Shown: piece by piece, positions 1-6,907 of the stretch
Numbering within the stretch: the stretch's first letter is position 1
How the letters are laid out: every line of letters begins with the position of its first letter
From: LSUCC0057 sp042091915
GTDB lineage: Bacteria; Pseudomonadota; Gammaproteobacteria; Pseudomonadales; Porticoccaceae
NCBI GenBank assembly: GCA_042091915.1
Contig: JBELGO010000068.1
Span: forward strand, 1-9,245
Direction: 5' to 3'
DNA: 9,245 nt
Made by a program: the position numbers and the translations under genes
The notes under the pieces: generated by a model
Told to the model about the DNA's origin: nothing
Seen by the model: the letters and a program-made list of their open reading frames with translations, nothing else
Database searches by the model: none

Positions 1-904
1 CCTCGTACTGAGTGGTCTGAATAAAGCTGCTCAGTTGGCGGACTACCGTGCGTTCAAAGCCGGAAAAATTAGCGTCGGTAAAGCAGTGGGCGAGCTGGCG
101 GGCGCGATCGGGTCGGAAGTTCATAAACAAGACTGCATCGCCGTCTTCAATAAAAGCGGAATTGCCTTGGCTGTCTAAAATAGCGGTGGCGGCGACGAAC
201 TCGTCGTTCTCATCGCGCTGGTAAGCGCTCTCTAAGGCCTCTTGTGCACTGTTGGCCGGCTGCTCGCACTGCCCTTGTGTGAGGAGACGGTAAGCTTGGC
301 TGACGCGCTCCCAACGGTTGTCGCGATCCATTGCATAAAAGCGCCCGCAAACCGAGGCGATACGTCCGCAGCCGAGCTTGGCAAATAGCTCTTCAGCTTT
401 TTTGAGGCTGGGTTCAGCACTGCGCGGTGGGCAGTCGCGGCCATCCAAAAAAGCGTGCAGATAGATTTTTGTCGCACCGCGCGCAGCAGCCATCTCAATC
501 ATAGCCAGAAGGTGTTGCTCGTGACTGTGGACACCGCCGGGTGATAGCAGCCCCATCACATGGACAGCGCGATCGTTAGCTACCGCGGTATCGATGGCAT
601 GGCAGTAGACCGAGTTAGTTTGAAAGTCACCGTCGCTAATGGCTTTATTGATACGGGTAAAATTCTGATAGACCACGCGTCCAGCACCCAGGGTCATATG
701 GCCCACTTCCGAGTTGCCCATCTGGCCTTCGGGAAGGCCAACCGCCATGCCTGAAGTGGCAATGGTGGTGCGAGGGCACTCTGCCCACAGCGACTGCCAA
801 AAAGGGGCGTGGGCGTTGGCGATAGCGTTGTTGTCATTAGCTTCGCGGTGGCCAAAGCCATCGAGGATAATTAAAACGGTGGGGCTGGCAGTGTGTGCGG
901 ACAT
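1..904 (-). CDS. gpmI: 2,3-bisphosphoglycerate-independent phosphoglycerate mutase (partial, N-terminal part)
   Basis: This cytoplasmic glycolytic/gluconeogenic enzyme interconverts 3-phosphoglycerate and 2-phosphoglycerate using two Mn2+ ions and a phosphoserine intermediate. About 301 codons are present. The family is usually near 510 residues, so the C-terminal part lies beyond the left edge. Visible landmarks are the metal-binding LILDGFG-like start (Asp15), GQMGNSEVGH with the catalytic serine at Ser65, HSHEQH at 126-131, DGRD at 154-157, GRFYAMDRDNRW at 187-198, and FRPDRAR at 263-269. These match the GpmI alkaline-phosphatase-like core and the inserted transferase domain. The ATG at 904 is preceded by GGAG at about 7 bases, which fixes the start. 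The gene follows uup by 62 bases on the same strand and is probably in the same transcript. No internal stop or frameshift was seen. Confidence 0.96.
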   Translation of the reverse strand, partial: MSAHTASPTVLIILDGFGHREANDNNAIANAHAPFWQSLWAECPRTTIATSGMAVGLPEGQMGNSEVGHMTLGAGRVVYQNFTRINKAISDGDFQTNSVYCHAIDTAVANDRAVHVMGLLSPGGVHSHEQHLLAMIEMAAARGATKIYLHAFLDGRDCPPRSAEPSLKKAEELFAKLGCGRIASVCGRFYAMDRDNRWERVSQAYRLLTQGQCEQPANSAQEALESAYQRDENDEFVAATAILDSQGNSAFIEDGDAVLFMNFRPDRARQLAHCFTDANFSGFERTVVRQLSSFIQTTQYE

Positions 905-966
905 TTTTAGCTCCAAAGAATGATCGTTAAAGTGTAAAGCAGCGATTTATTGATGTCGCGTAATGA

Positions 967-2868
967 TTACGGTTCCAGCTCGCTCCAGCGTTGAAAGAGC
1001 TCTTCCAGTTTGGCTTGAGCGGCGCTGAGCTGAGCTTCGATCTCGGCAATTTTTTCTCGTGGTTGCTGGTAGAAATCACTGCTCGACATTGTTTCGCCGA
1101 GCTGCTCAATCAGCGTCTCCGCTTGCTCTATCTCTTGTGGCAAGCTGTCTAGCTCACGCTGTTCTTTGTAAGAGCGCTTGGTCGGCTTGGTTTGCGCTGT
1201 AGCTGCAGTCGCCGCTGGCTTCTTCTTCTCGGTTGGCACAGCTGCTGTAGCTGATGCGTAGTCTCGCTGTCGCAGCCAGTCGTCATAGCCGCCCACATAC
1301 TCATTGATCAGACCCGGTTGCTCGGCATTGCCCTCAAAGACAATACTGCTGGTGACAACATTGTTGATAAAGGCGCGATCGTGGCTGACTAAAAGGAGTG
1401 TGCCGGGGTAGTTGATTAGCAGCTCCTCGAGCAGGTCGAGCGTGTCGATATCTAAATCGTTGGTCGGTTCATCGAGCACCAGTAAGTTAGATGGCTGAGC
1501 GAACAGCTTGGCGAGCAGCAAGCGGTTGCGCTCACCGCCAGAGAGTGCGCTTACCGGCTGGCGACAGCGTTTGGGATCAAAGAGAAAATCCTGCAGGTAG
1601 CTGATCACATGGCGCTGTTTGCCACCGATATCGAGCATGTCGCGGCCATCGGCAACGCTATCCTGAACACTGCGCTCTTCATCCAGTGCGGCGCGGTACT
1701 GGTCAAAGTAAGCGATCTGTAAATTGTGGCCAGTGCGGACTGAACCACTACTGGGAGTGAGCTCCCCCAAGATAGCTTTGAGCAGTGTAGTTTTGCCCAC
1801 GCCGTTGCGGCCAATCAGACCAATTTTATCGCCGCGCTGAATCAGCGTGGAGAAGCCATCGGCAATGATTTTGTCGCCAAACTTGATAGTGATGTCGTTA
1901 ACTTCACTGACTAACTTGCCGGAGCGGCTGCCATCCTGAATGGCCATTTTGGCCGAGCCGGTTACCTTGCGGCGTTCGGCGTGTTCGCGGCGCATCTCTT
2001 CGAGGGCGCGCACGCGGCCCTCATTGCGGGTACGGCGGGCTTTGATGCCTTGGCGTATCCAGCGCTCCTCTTCAGAGAGCCGTTTATCGAACAGCGCCTG
2101 TTGCTTAGCTTCGGTTTCCAGCTGCTCCTCTTTGCGCACTAAGTAGGTGGCGTAGTTGCAATCAAACTGGCGCAACTGACCTCTGTCTATCTCGATGAAG
2201 CGAGTGGCGAGGTTTTCCATGAACTGGCGATCGTGGCTGATAAACAGCAGCGACCCGTGCCAGTTGAGTAAAAATTGTTCTATCCAGCCAATCGCCTCAA
2301 TGTCTAAGTGGTTGGTTGGTTCATCCAATAAGAGCAGATCGGGGTTGCGTACCAATGCGCGTGCCAGCAGCACGCGGCGCTTGTAGCCGCCGGAGAGGGC
2401 ATCGATATCCGCTTCGGCATCGAGCTCCATTTTAGTAATAATAGACTCTACACGCTGGTTGGTATCCCAGCCGTCACAGTCGTCTAGGGCGGTTTGGCAG
2501 CGCTCAAGAGCGGCCATAGTGGCATCACTGAAATCACCCTCAGCCATAGCGTGGGTCAGCGTGTGGTAGCGTTTAAGAAGCTCGCCTTGCTCGCCGAGCC
2601 CGGCGGCAATCACATCAAAAACCGAGCCGGTTAGGCCGATGGGGACTTGTTGTTCAAGCTGTGCGACAACCAGCCCCTCTTCAACTTTGCGGACGCCATC
2701 ATCAGGTTGTATCTGGCCGACGATGACTTTGAGTAGAGTCGACTTGCCGGCGCCGTTGCGACCGATTAGGCAGACCCGTTCGCCGCGCTCAATCGACAAG
2801 GAAATTCCGTCGATAAGCGGCGGTTGGCCATAACTGATAGTGACATCGTTGAGATTGAGAAGAGACAT
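967..2868 (-). CDS. uup: ABC-F family ATPase Uup (ribosome/DNA-associated, not a transporter)
   Basis: The protein has 633 residues, close to E. coli Uup (about 635) and collinear with it as far as I recall that sequence. Two ABC ATPase domains lie in tandem without membrane segments. Domain 1 has Walker A GRNGAGKS at 36-43, signature LSGGY at 158-162, Walker B with Glu183, and SHD at 211-213. Domain 2 has Walker A GRNGVGKT at 353-360, signature LSGGE at 442-446, Walker B with Glu467, and SHD at 495-497. The interdomain linker (about 240-315) is charged and holds the Uup-typical WIRQGIKARRTRNEGRVRAL stretch, which in ABC-F proteins contacts P-site tRNA. An Ala/Lys/Thr-rich segment (about 538-565) leads to a C-terminal coiled coil (about 566-633), which in Uup binds nucleic acid. 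Known Uup roles are in ribosome function and in limiting precise transposon excision. The ATG directly abuts the stop of the upstream exporter gene (TAA-ATG), with AGGA 12 bases before the start, so translational coupling is likely. Confidence 0.95.
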   Translation of the reverse strand: MSLLNLNDVTISYGQPPLIDGISLSIERGERVCLIGRNGAGKSTLLKVIVGQIQPDDGVRKVEEGLVVAQLEQQVPIGLTGSVFDVIAAGLGEQGELLKRYHTLTHAMAEGDFSDATMAALERCQTALDDCDGWDTNQRVESIITKMELDAEADIDALSGGYKRRVLLARALVRNPDLLLLDEPTNHLDIEAIGWIEQFLLNWHGSLLFISHDRQFMENLATRFIEIDRGQLRQFDCNYATYLVRKEEQLETEAKQQALFDKRLSEEERWIRQGIKARRTRNEGRVRALEEMRREHAERRKVTGSAKMAIQDGSRSGKLVSEVNDITIKFGDKIIADGFSTLIQRGDKIGLIGRNGVGKTTLLKAILGELTPSSGSVRTGHNLQIAYFDQYRAALDEERSVQDSVADGRDMLDIGGKQRHVISYLQDFLFDPKRCRQPVSALSGGERNRLLLAKLFAQPSNLLVLDEPTNDLDIDTLDLLEELLINYPGTLLLVSHDRAFINNVVTSSIVFEGNAEQPGLINEYVGGYDDWLRQRDYASATAAVPTEKKKPAATAATAQTKPTKRSYKEQRELDSLPQEIEQAETLIEQLGETMSSSDFYQQPREKIAEIEAQLSAAQAKLEELFQRWSELEP

Positions 2869-5439
2869 TTAAGAGCGATTTCCTGGGCCAAAAGGCTTGA
2901 AGAGAAGAAGGAGTCTGGGCAGCAGTGTCATTGAGCCAAATAGTGCTGCGATCATCGCCAGTCCAGTGAGAAGACCGAAGTAGATAGACGGGATAAAATT
3001 AGAAAACGCCAAAATAGAGAAGCCGATAATTATCGTGATGGCGGTGTAGAACAGCGCTCTACCAATGCTGGCGTGGGCGCGATACATAGTCGCTACGTAG
3101 TTGTTGTCGACTGCAAACTCGCGTTTGAAGCGGGTGATATAATGAATGGCGTGGTCGACGCCAATCCCTACAGTAATGGCAGCAATGGTGATGGTCATCA
3201 TATCCAGCGGAATGCGCGCCAGCCCCATGCCGCCGAGCACAATGCCGGCGGCCAAGAAGTTGGGGACAATTGCTATCAGTGAAATTGAGAGCGAGCGGAA
3301 CAACACAATGAACATCGCAACGATGCCAATAAACACAGCGCCAAGAGTAAGAATTTGCGACTTGAACAGGCTTTGCAGCATGTTGTTGTAGAGTACAAGC
3401 AGGCCGGTAAATTGCGCCTCGTTGTTGCGATAGCCCAGCTCCTCAACAATGAACTGATCGATACGCGCCAGCAGCTCGGCCCGTTTCAGTTGGCCTTGGG
3501 TCTCCATGGCGCGCAGCTGTATGCGCGCCTCGTTGCGCTCTTCGATAAGATAAGGGGCGACGATTTGCTGGTAGATATCTGGGCTGAGACTTTTGCGCAT
3601 AAAGGCGATTTCAAAGTCATTGAGCTGTTGTCCGAGCAGTGATTCGACAACACGCTTCAAAGTCGCCAGCGAGGAGACTACGCCAATCTCAGGTTGGCTC
3701 TCGAGGAAGGTGTGCAGCTTGTCTAAATCGGCGAGCCCGGCGCGGGTGAACCAGTAGGTATCAATGAGTTGTGGTTCGCTGTTCGATTCGGCGAACGAAT
3801 CTTCACCAAACGGGTCCTCACCAAACGGGTCCTCACCAAACGGGTCTTCACCAAACGGGTCTTCACCAAACGGGTCTTCACCAAACGGGTCTTCGCTCTC
3901 ATCATCTGCGGTACTCTGCGCAAAGCTGGGAGCCTGGATCACAATATCCAGTGGCGTAGTGCCTCCGAGCGCCGAGTCGATTACCTCCATGCCGCGATAA
4001 ATCTCGGTATCGCTGCGGAAATAATCGATAAAGCGGTTCTCAACTTGCAACTGGCTAATACCCAAACCAGCCAGGGCGGCGAGCAGTGCCGAAATTAGCA
4101 GCACCCAATTGCCGCGTTTTTCAGTAAAGCGGGCAAAGCGCAGCGTTACCGATGCCGAATTGTCACTGTCATCTATATCGGCTTCGCGGGGCAAAAGCAT
4201 CATGCCGGCGGGCATGACGACGAATGTCAGCAGCAGTGCCAGCGCAATGCCGATAGTCATCATCCAGCCAAAGTCGATGACCGGGCGAATATCACTGACA
4301 ACCAGTGACGCGAAAGCGACAATGGTGGTGAGAACCGTATACAGGCACGGCAGCGCCATCGACCCTACAGTAGCTGACACCAGTTGCAGCTGATCCCAAC
4401 CGCTGTTTGCGCGGTGCAGCTCTCGGTACCGCACCACTAGGTGGATGGTAAGGGCGAGAGTGATAATCAGCAGCAGCGAGACAAAGTTGGATGAGATAAC
4501 GGTGAGCCGCCAATCTATCCAAGCCAGGAATCCCAGCATTGAGACCAGCGTTACTGTACAGGTCGCCAACGGTAGGATTATCCACCGCCAGCGGCGGAAG
4601 ATGGCTGCCATAGTCAGCACGATAAACGCCAAGATGCCGCTGCCAAATACCACTAGATCACTGCGAATAAAATCGATCATATCAGCGGTGATCATGTCGG
4701 GGCCGCCGAGATAGATAGTGGCGCGATCGCGGTAGGGAGCCATCATGGCGCGCACTTGGGCGACTCGCTGTTTATCGCGCTCAGCTTTAGCCGTGCGGTA
4801 GTCGAGAAATTCAGTGCTCACTTTTTCTAATTCGGCCATCTCGGCGCCGGTTAGCCCTTGGGTGTCGCGTTTTAGGCGCAGCCCGTCGCGCAGCCCCACC
4901 AGCTCAAGGTAACGGCTGTCTAGCGAGAGTGTGGCAAGCACCCCGGTGGTCGTGCCATCGGGGGAGAGAATTAAATTTCGGTAGAGTGGGCTGGTGAGGA
5001 ACTCGTCGCGCGCTTCACTGCGAACAACGCCATCACTGAGTAGGGTGTTGAGCGGTTCGCTCAAATCTCCGACCGACACTTTGGGGCTAAACAACAGCGG
5101 CAGGTCGAGGATCGATACCACTTGCTCGACACCGCTAATAGCCGCCAGTTCATCGCGCAGTTCGCCCAATAACGACAAGTTTGCATCGTCAAACAGATCG
5201 CCCTGTTTGGGCTCAAAAGTGACGACTAAAAAGTCGCTGCTGCCGTAGCGGCCTGCCACTTCTCGGTAATAGTTGAGCGCATCATCGTGTTCGAGAGTGA
5301 GCGAGTCTGCCGAGGCATCGATTTTAAAGTTGCCCAGTCCAATCGCCATAGCCACAGTCAGTGTAGCCACCGCTAACAGGGCGCTGCGCGGATAGCGCAG
5401 CACGGTGGATTGCATCAGTCGTGTGAACAGTGAGGGCAT
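2869..5439 (-). CDS. RND superfamily (MMPL/COG1033-type) exporter-like membrane protein
   Basis: This 856-residue inner-membrane protein has the duplicated RND layout. TM1 is at about 20-36, with a first periplasmic domain at about 40-250. TM2-6 lie at about 260-415 and TM7 at about 444-462. A second periplasmic domain (about 465-692) is followed by TM8-12 (about 695-848). The GIGVDHAIHYITRFKRE stretch (758-774) is typical of the proton-coupled exporter group often annotated 'MMPL family' or 'predicted exporter of the RND superfamily'. The substrate cannot be read from sequence; lipids, hopanoids or other hydrophobic molecules are family-level possibilities. The unusual part is residues 516-545, six EDPFG units in the second periplasmic domain, preceded by acidic ADDES and followed by a decayed EDSFA unit. 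The start ATG at 5439 has AAGGTAGG (5446-5453) in front. A TATAAT lies upstream at 5483-5478. No membrane-fusion or outer-membrane partner is encoded nearby, as is usual for this group. Confidence 0.88.
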   Translation of the reverse strand: MPSLFTRLMQSTVLRYPRSALLAVATLTVAMAIGLGNFKIDASADSLTLEHDDALNYYREVAGRYGSSDFLVVTFEPKQGDLFDDANLSLLGELRDELAAISGVEQVVSILDLPLLFSPKVSVGDLSEPLNTLLSDGVVRSEARDEFLTSPLYRNLILSPDGTTTGVLATLSLDSRYLELVGLRDGLRLKRDTQGLTGAEMAELEKVSTEFLDYRTAKAERDKQRVAQVRAMMAPYRDRATIYLGGPDMITADMIDFIRSDLVVFGSGILAFIVLTMAAIFRRWRWIILPLATCTVTLVSMLGFLAWIDWRLTVISSNFVSLLLIITLALTIHLVVRYRELHRANSGWDQLQLVSATVGSMALPCLYTVLTTIVAFASLVVSDIRPVIDFGWMMTIGIALALLLTFVVMPAGMMLLPREADIDDSDNSASVTLRFARFTEKRGNWVLLISALLAALAGLGISQLQVENRFIDYFRSDTEIYRGMEVIDSALGGTTPLDIVIQAPSFAQSTADDESEDPFGEDPFGEDPFGEDPFGEDPFGEDPFGEDSFAESNSEPQLIDTYWFTRAGLADLDKLHTFLESQPEIGVVSSLATLKRVVESLLGQQLNDFEIAFMRKSLSPDIYQQIVAPYLIEERNEARIQLRAMETQGQLKRAELLARIDQFIVEELGYRNNEAQFTGLLVLYNNMLQSLFKSQILTLGAVFIGIVAMFIVLFRSLSISLIAIVPNFLAAGIVLGGMGLARIPLDMMTITIAAITVGIGVDHAIHYITRFKREFAVDNNYVATMYRAHASIGRALFYTAITIIIGFSILAFSNFIPSIYFGLLTGLAMIAALFGSMTLLPRLLLLFKPFGPGNRS
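3788..3892 (-). repeat. Tandem 15-bp repeat, six units plus one decayed unit, inside the RND exporter gene
   Basis: Six consecutive 15-bp units (plus-strand TCACCAAACGGGTCY) run from 3803 to 3892. They are identical except for one synonymous third-position base: C at the end of the two leftmost units (3803-3832) and T in the other four. A seventh degenerate unit (3788-3802, 10 of 15 bases matching) lies at the left end. On the coding strand they give Glu-Asp-Pro-Phe-Gly six times (residues 516-545) and then Glu-Asp-Ser-Phe-Ala. The unit length is a multiple of three, so gain or loss of units keeps the frame and only changes the length of this acidic periplasmic segment. The near-identity suggests recent expansion by slipped-strand replication or recombination; that is inference. 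Confidence 0.97.
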
Positions 5440-5477
5440 ATTTGACCTACCTTGGCAGCCACAAAATTTGGGCTGAT

Positions 5478-5483
5478 ATTATA
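5478..5483 (-). promoter_or_regulatory. Candidate sigma-70 -10 box upstream of the RND exporter gene
   Basis: The minus strand reads TATAAT exactly here, 38 bases before the exporter ATG, in the 87-base gap after the phosphofructokinase stop. No good TTGACA-like -35 is found 16-18 bases upstream, and there is no TGn extension, so the promoter would be weak or activator-dependent. If real, it would start a transcript about 30 bases before the exporter and drive exporter-uup-gpmI independently of the phosphofructokinase. The gap is AT-rich here by chance to some degree. Confidence 0.4.
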
Positions 5484-5526
5484 GGCTAGTTGGGCTCTCT
5501 ACAGGGGTGCGGAGGAGAATTTTTCA

Positions 5527-6789
5527 CTACACCTCAAAGGTTTCATCCAGTTTTTTATTGGCCATGACTTTTTTCAGGCGGGCGTATTGAGGTATGCCGT
5601 TTTTGTAGGGCGGGTAGTCCTCACCTTCAATGAGCGGGGCTAGGTAAGCGCGACCTTTGGCTGTGATGCCGTAGCCATCTTTGCTGATAAAACTGCGCGG
5701 CATTTTTTTCTCGACGTTGGCGACCTTATCCAACGGCGCCTCGCCAATTGTCCAGCCGTAGCGAGCGCTCTCTTTGCGCTCAATAGTGACCATGATCGAA
5801 TGTTTTCCGGCCAGCGCCTTGTCAACCGCCGCGCGGCCGACAGCATAGGCTTGCTCGACATCAGTTTTAGAGGCGATATGGCGAGCAGCGCGCTGCAGAT
5901 AGTCGGCCAGTGCCCAGTGGTATTTGTAACCGAGTGCCTTTTTGATCATGCTCGCCAGCGTCGGCGCCACTCCGCCGAGCTGTTGGTGGCCGAAGGCATC
6001 TTTGTGGATAGAGCCTGCCAGCATGGCGCCATCCTTATACTGTGCCCCTTCTGAAGCAACAATGACGCAGTAGCCGTGCTCGCTGACACAGCGCTCGACT
6101 TCGGCGATAAATCGGTCGCGTTCAAACGGTACCTCGGGGAGCAGAATAATATGGGGCGGGTCGCCCGCCTGTTCAGCGGCCAGTGCGCTAGCCGCGGCAA
6201 TCCAGCCGGCGTGACGCCCCATCACCTCTAAAATAAATACTTTGGTCGACGAGCGCGCCATCGATGCGACATCCATACTCGCCTCTTTGGTAGAGACGGC
6301 GACGTATTTGGCTACCGAGCCAAAGCCTGGGCTGCAATCGGTGAACGGCAGATCGTTGTCGACGGTCTTGGGGATATGGATCGCTTGAATGGGGAAGCCC
6401 ATCTTGTGCGACATCTGCGCCACTTTTAAGCACGTGTCTGCCGAATCACCGCCGCCGTTGTAAAAGAAGTAACCGATATTGTGGGCCCGAAAGACATCGA
6501 TAAGACGCTCGTACTCCGCTTGGTTTTCGTCAAAACCTTTGAGTTTGTAGCGGCACGAACCAAATGCACCAGAGGGGGTGTGACGCAGCGCCTTGATAGT
6601 ACTGAGACTCTCTTTACTGGTATCAATTAACTCTTCTTGGAGAGCGCCGACAATGCCATTGAGGCCAGCATAAACTTTGCCAATTTTGTCTTTGTGCTCG
6701 CGGGCGGCTTCAATCACCCCGGCGGCTGATGCGTTAATAACGGCGGTAACACCACCTGATTGAGCGTAAAACGCATTCATTTTGGCCAT
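5527..6789 (-). CDS. pfp: Pyrophosphate-dependent 6-phosphofructokinase (PPi-PFK)
   Basis: This cytoplasmic enzyme transfers phosphate from PPi to fructose 6-phosphate, giving fructose 1,6-bisphosphate; the reaction is reversible, so it serves glycolysis and gluconeogenesis. The length (420 residues) suits the proteobacterial PPi-PFK group rather than the ~320-residue ATP-PFK PfkA. The nucleotide/PPi loop begins with YAQSGGVTAVINA (8-20). The donor loop is GGGDS at 112-116: Asp115 stands where ATP enzymes have Gly104 (E. coli numbering), a mark of PPi use. PKTVDND at 140-146 has Lys141 in place of Gly124, the second PPi mark, and Asp144 is the expected catalytic base. MGR (190-192) and YLQRAARH (297-304) fit sugar-phosphate binding. 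The loop more often reads GGNDS in relatives I recall, so Gly114 is unusual. The ATG at 6789 has AAGGA (6796-6800) 6 bases upstream; Met4 is a less likely alternative start. The gene is divergent from mpl, and no clear terminator follows it. Confidence 0.93.
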   Translation of the reverse strand: MAKMNAFYAQSGGVTAVINASAAGVIEAAREHKDKIGKVYAGLNGIVGALQEELIDTSKESLSTIKALRHTPSGAFGSCRYKLKGFDENQAEYERLIDVFRAHNIGYFFYNGGGDSADTCLKVAQMSHKMGFPIQAIHIPKTVDNDLPFTDCSPGFGSVAKYVAVSTKEASMDVASMARSSTKVFILEVMGRHAGWIAAASALAAEQAGDPPHIILLPEVPFERDRFIAEVERCVSEHGYCVIVASEGAQYKDGAMLAGSIHKDAFGHQQLGGVAPTLASMIKKALGYKYHWALADYLQRAARHIASKTDVEQAYAVGRAAVDKALAGKHSIMVTIERKESARYGWTIGEAPLDKVANVEKKMPRSFISKDGYGITAKGRAYLAPLIEGEDYPPYKNGIPQYARLKKVMANKKLDETFEV

Positions 6790-6823
6790 GGGGCTTCCTT
6801 GTAAGAGCAGTCACTAATTTGTA

Positions 6824-6852
6824 ATTTTAGTTCAATCCCGGCCCTATTGCAT
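6824..6852 (-). promoter_or_regulatory. pfp: Weak candidate promoter for the PPi-phosphofructokinase gene
   Basis: On the minus strand ATGCAA (6852-6847), a 17-base spacer and TAAAAT (6829-6824) form a possible sigma-70 promoter about 34 bases before the ATG at 6789. The -10 matches 5 of 6 consensus bases, but the -35 matches only 3 of 6. The hexamer 6847-6852 would serve as -35 for this promoter and, on the other strand, for mpl, so the two could not easily be occupied together. This is a low-confidence reading. Confidence 0.25.
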
Positions 6853-6874
6853 TAGCTCGGCCCGGTGGGATAAT
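6847..6874 (+). promoter_or_regulatory. mpl: Candidate sigma-70 promoter for mpl
   Basis: TTGCAT (6847-6852), a 16-base spacer and GATAAT (6869-6874) form a good promoter candidate. A TG at 6866-6867 is placed as an extended -10 (TGGGATAAT). Transcription would begin near 6881, giving a leader of about 26 bases before the mpl ATG at 6908. The only Shine-Dalgarno-like sequence is AAGGG at 6890-6894, about 13 bases from the ATG, which is long and suggests modest initiation. The region contains two copies of CGGCCC (6839-6844 and 6858-6863) flanking the -35. Confidence 0.5.
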
Positions 6875-6907
6875 CGCATACTTACTATTAAGGGCGCCGA
6901 TAACGCT

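Noticed and set aside
3788..3892. The tandem repeat as a CRISPR-like or iteron-like array.
   Set aside because: Units are directly contiguous with no spacers and sit in frame inside a coding gene; there are no cas or replication genes nearby.
3723..4098. Several open frames on both strands across the 15-bp repeat, with repetitive products such as LTKRV, HQTG or TRLVK units.
   Set aside because: A stop-free unit whose length is a multiple of three stays open in other frames automatically. The exporter frame alone continues into family-matching sequence on both sides.
967..5439. Exporter plus ATPase as a single ABC transport system.
   Set aside because: The ATPase is a two-domain ABC-F Uup with the ABC-F linker and a C-terminal coiled coil. 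RND/MMPL proteins are ion-gradient driven and need no ATPase.
5490..5526. Possible rho-independent terminator after the phosphofructokinase.
   Set aside because: The CTCTCT/GGAGAG-like pairing is short and imperfect, and the T-run follows it on the plus strand, the wrong strand for this gene.
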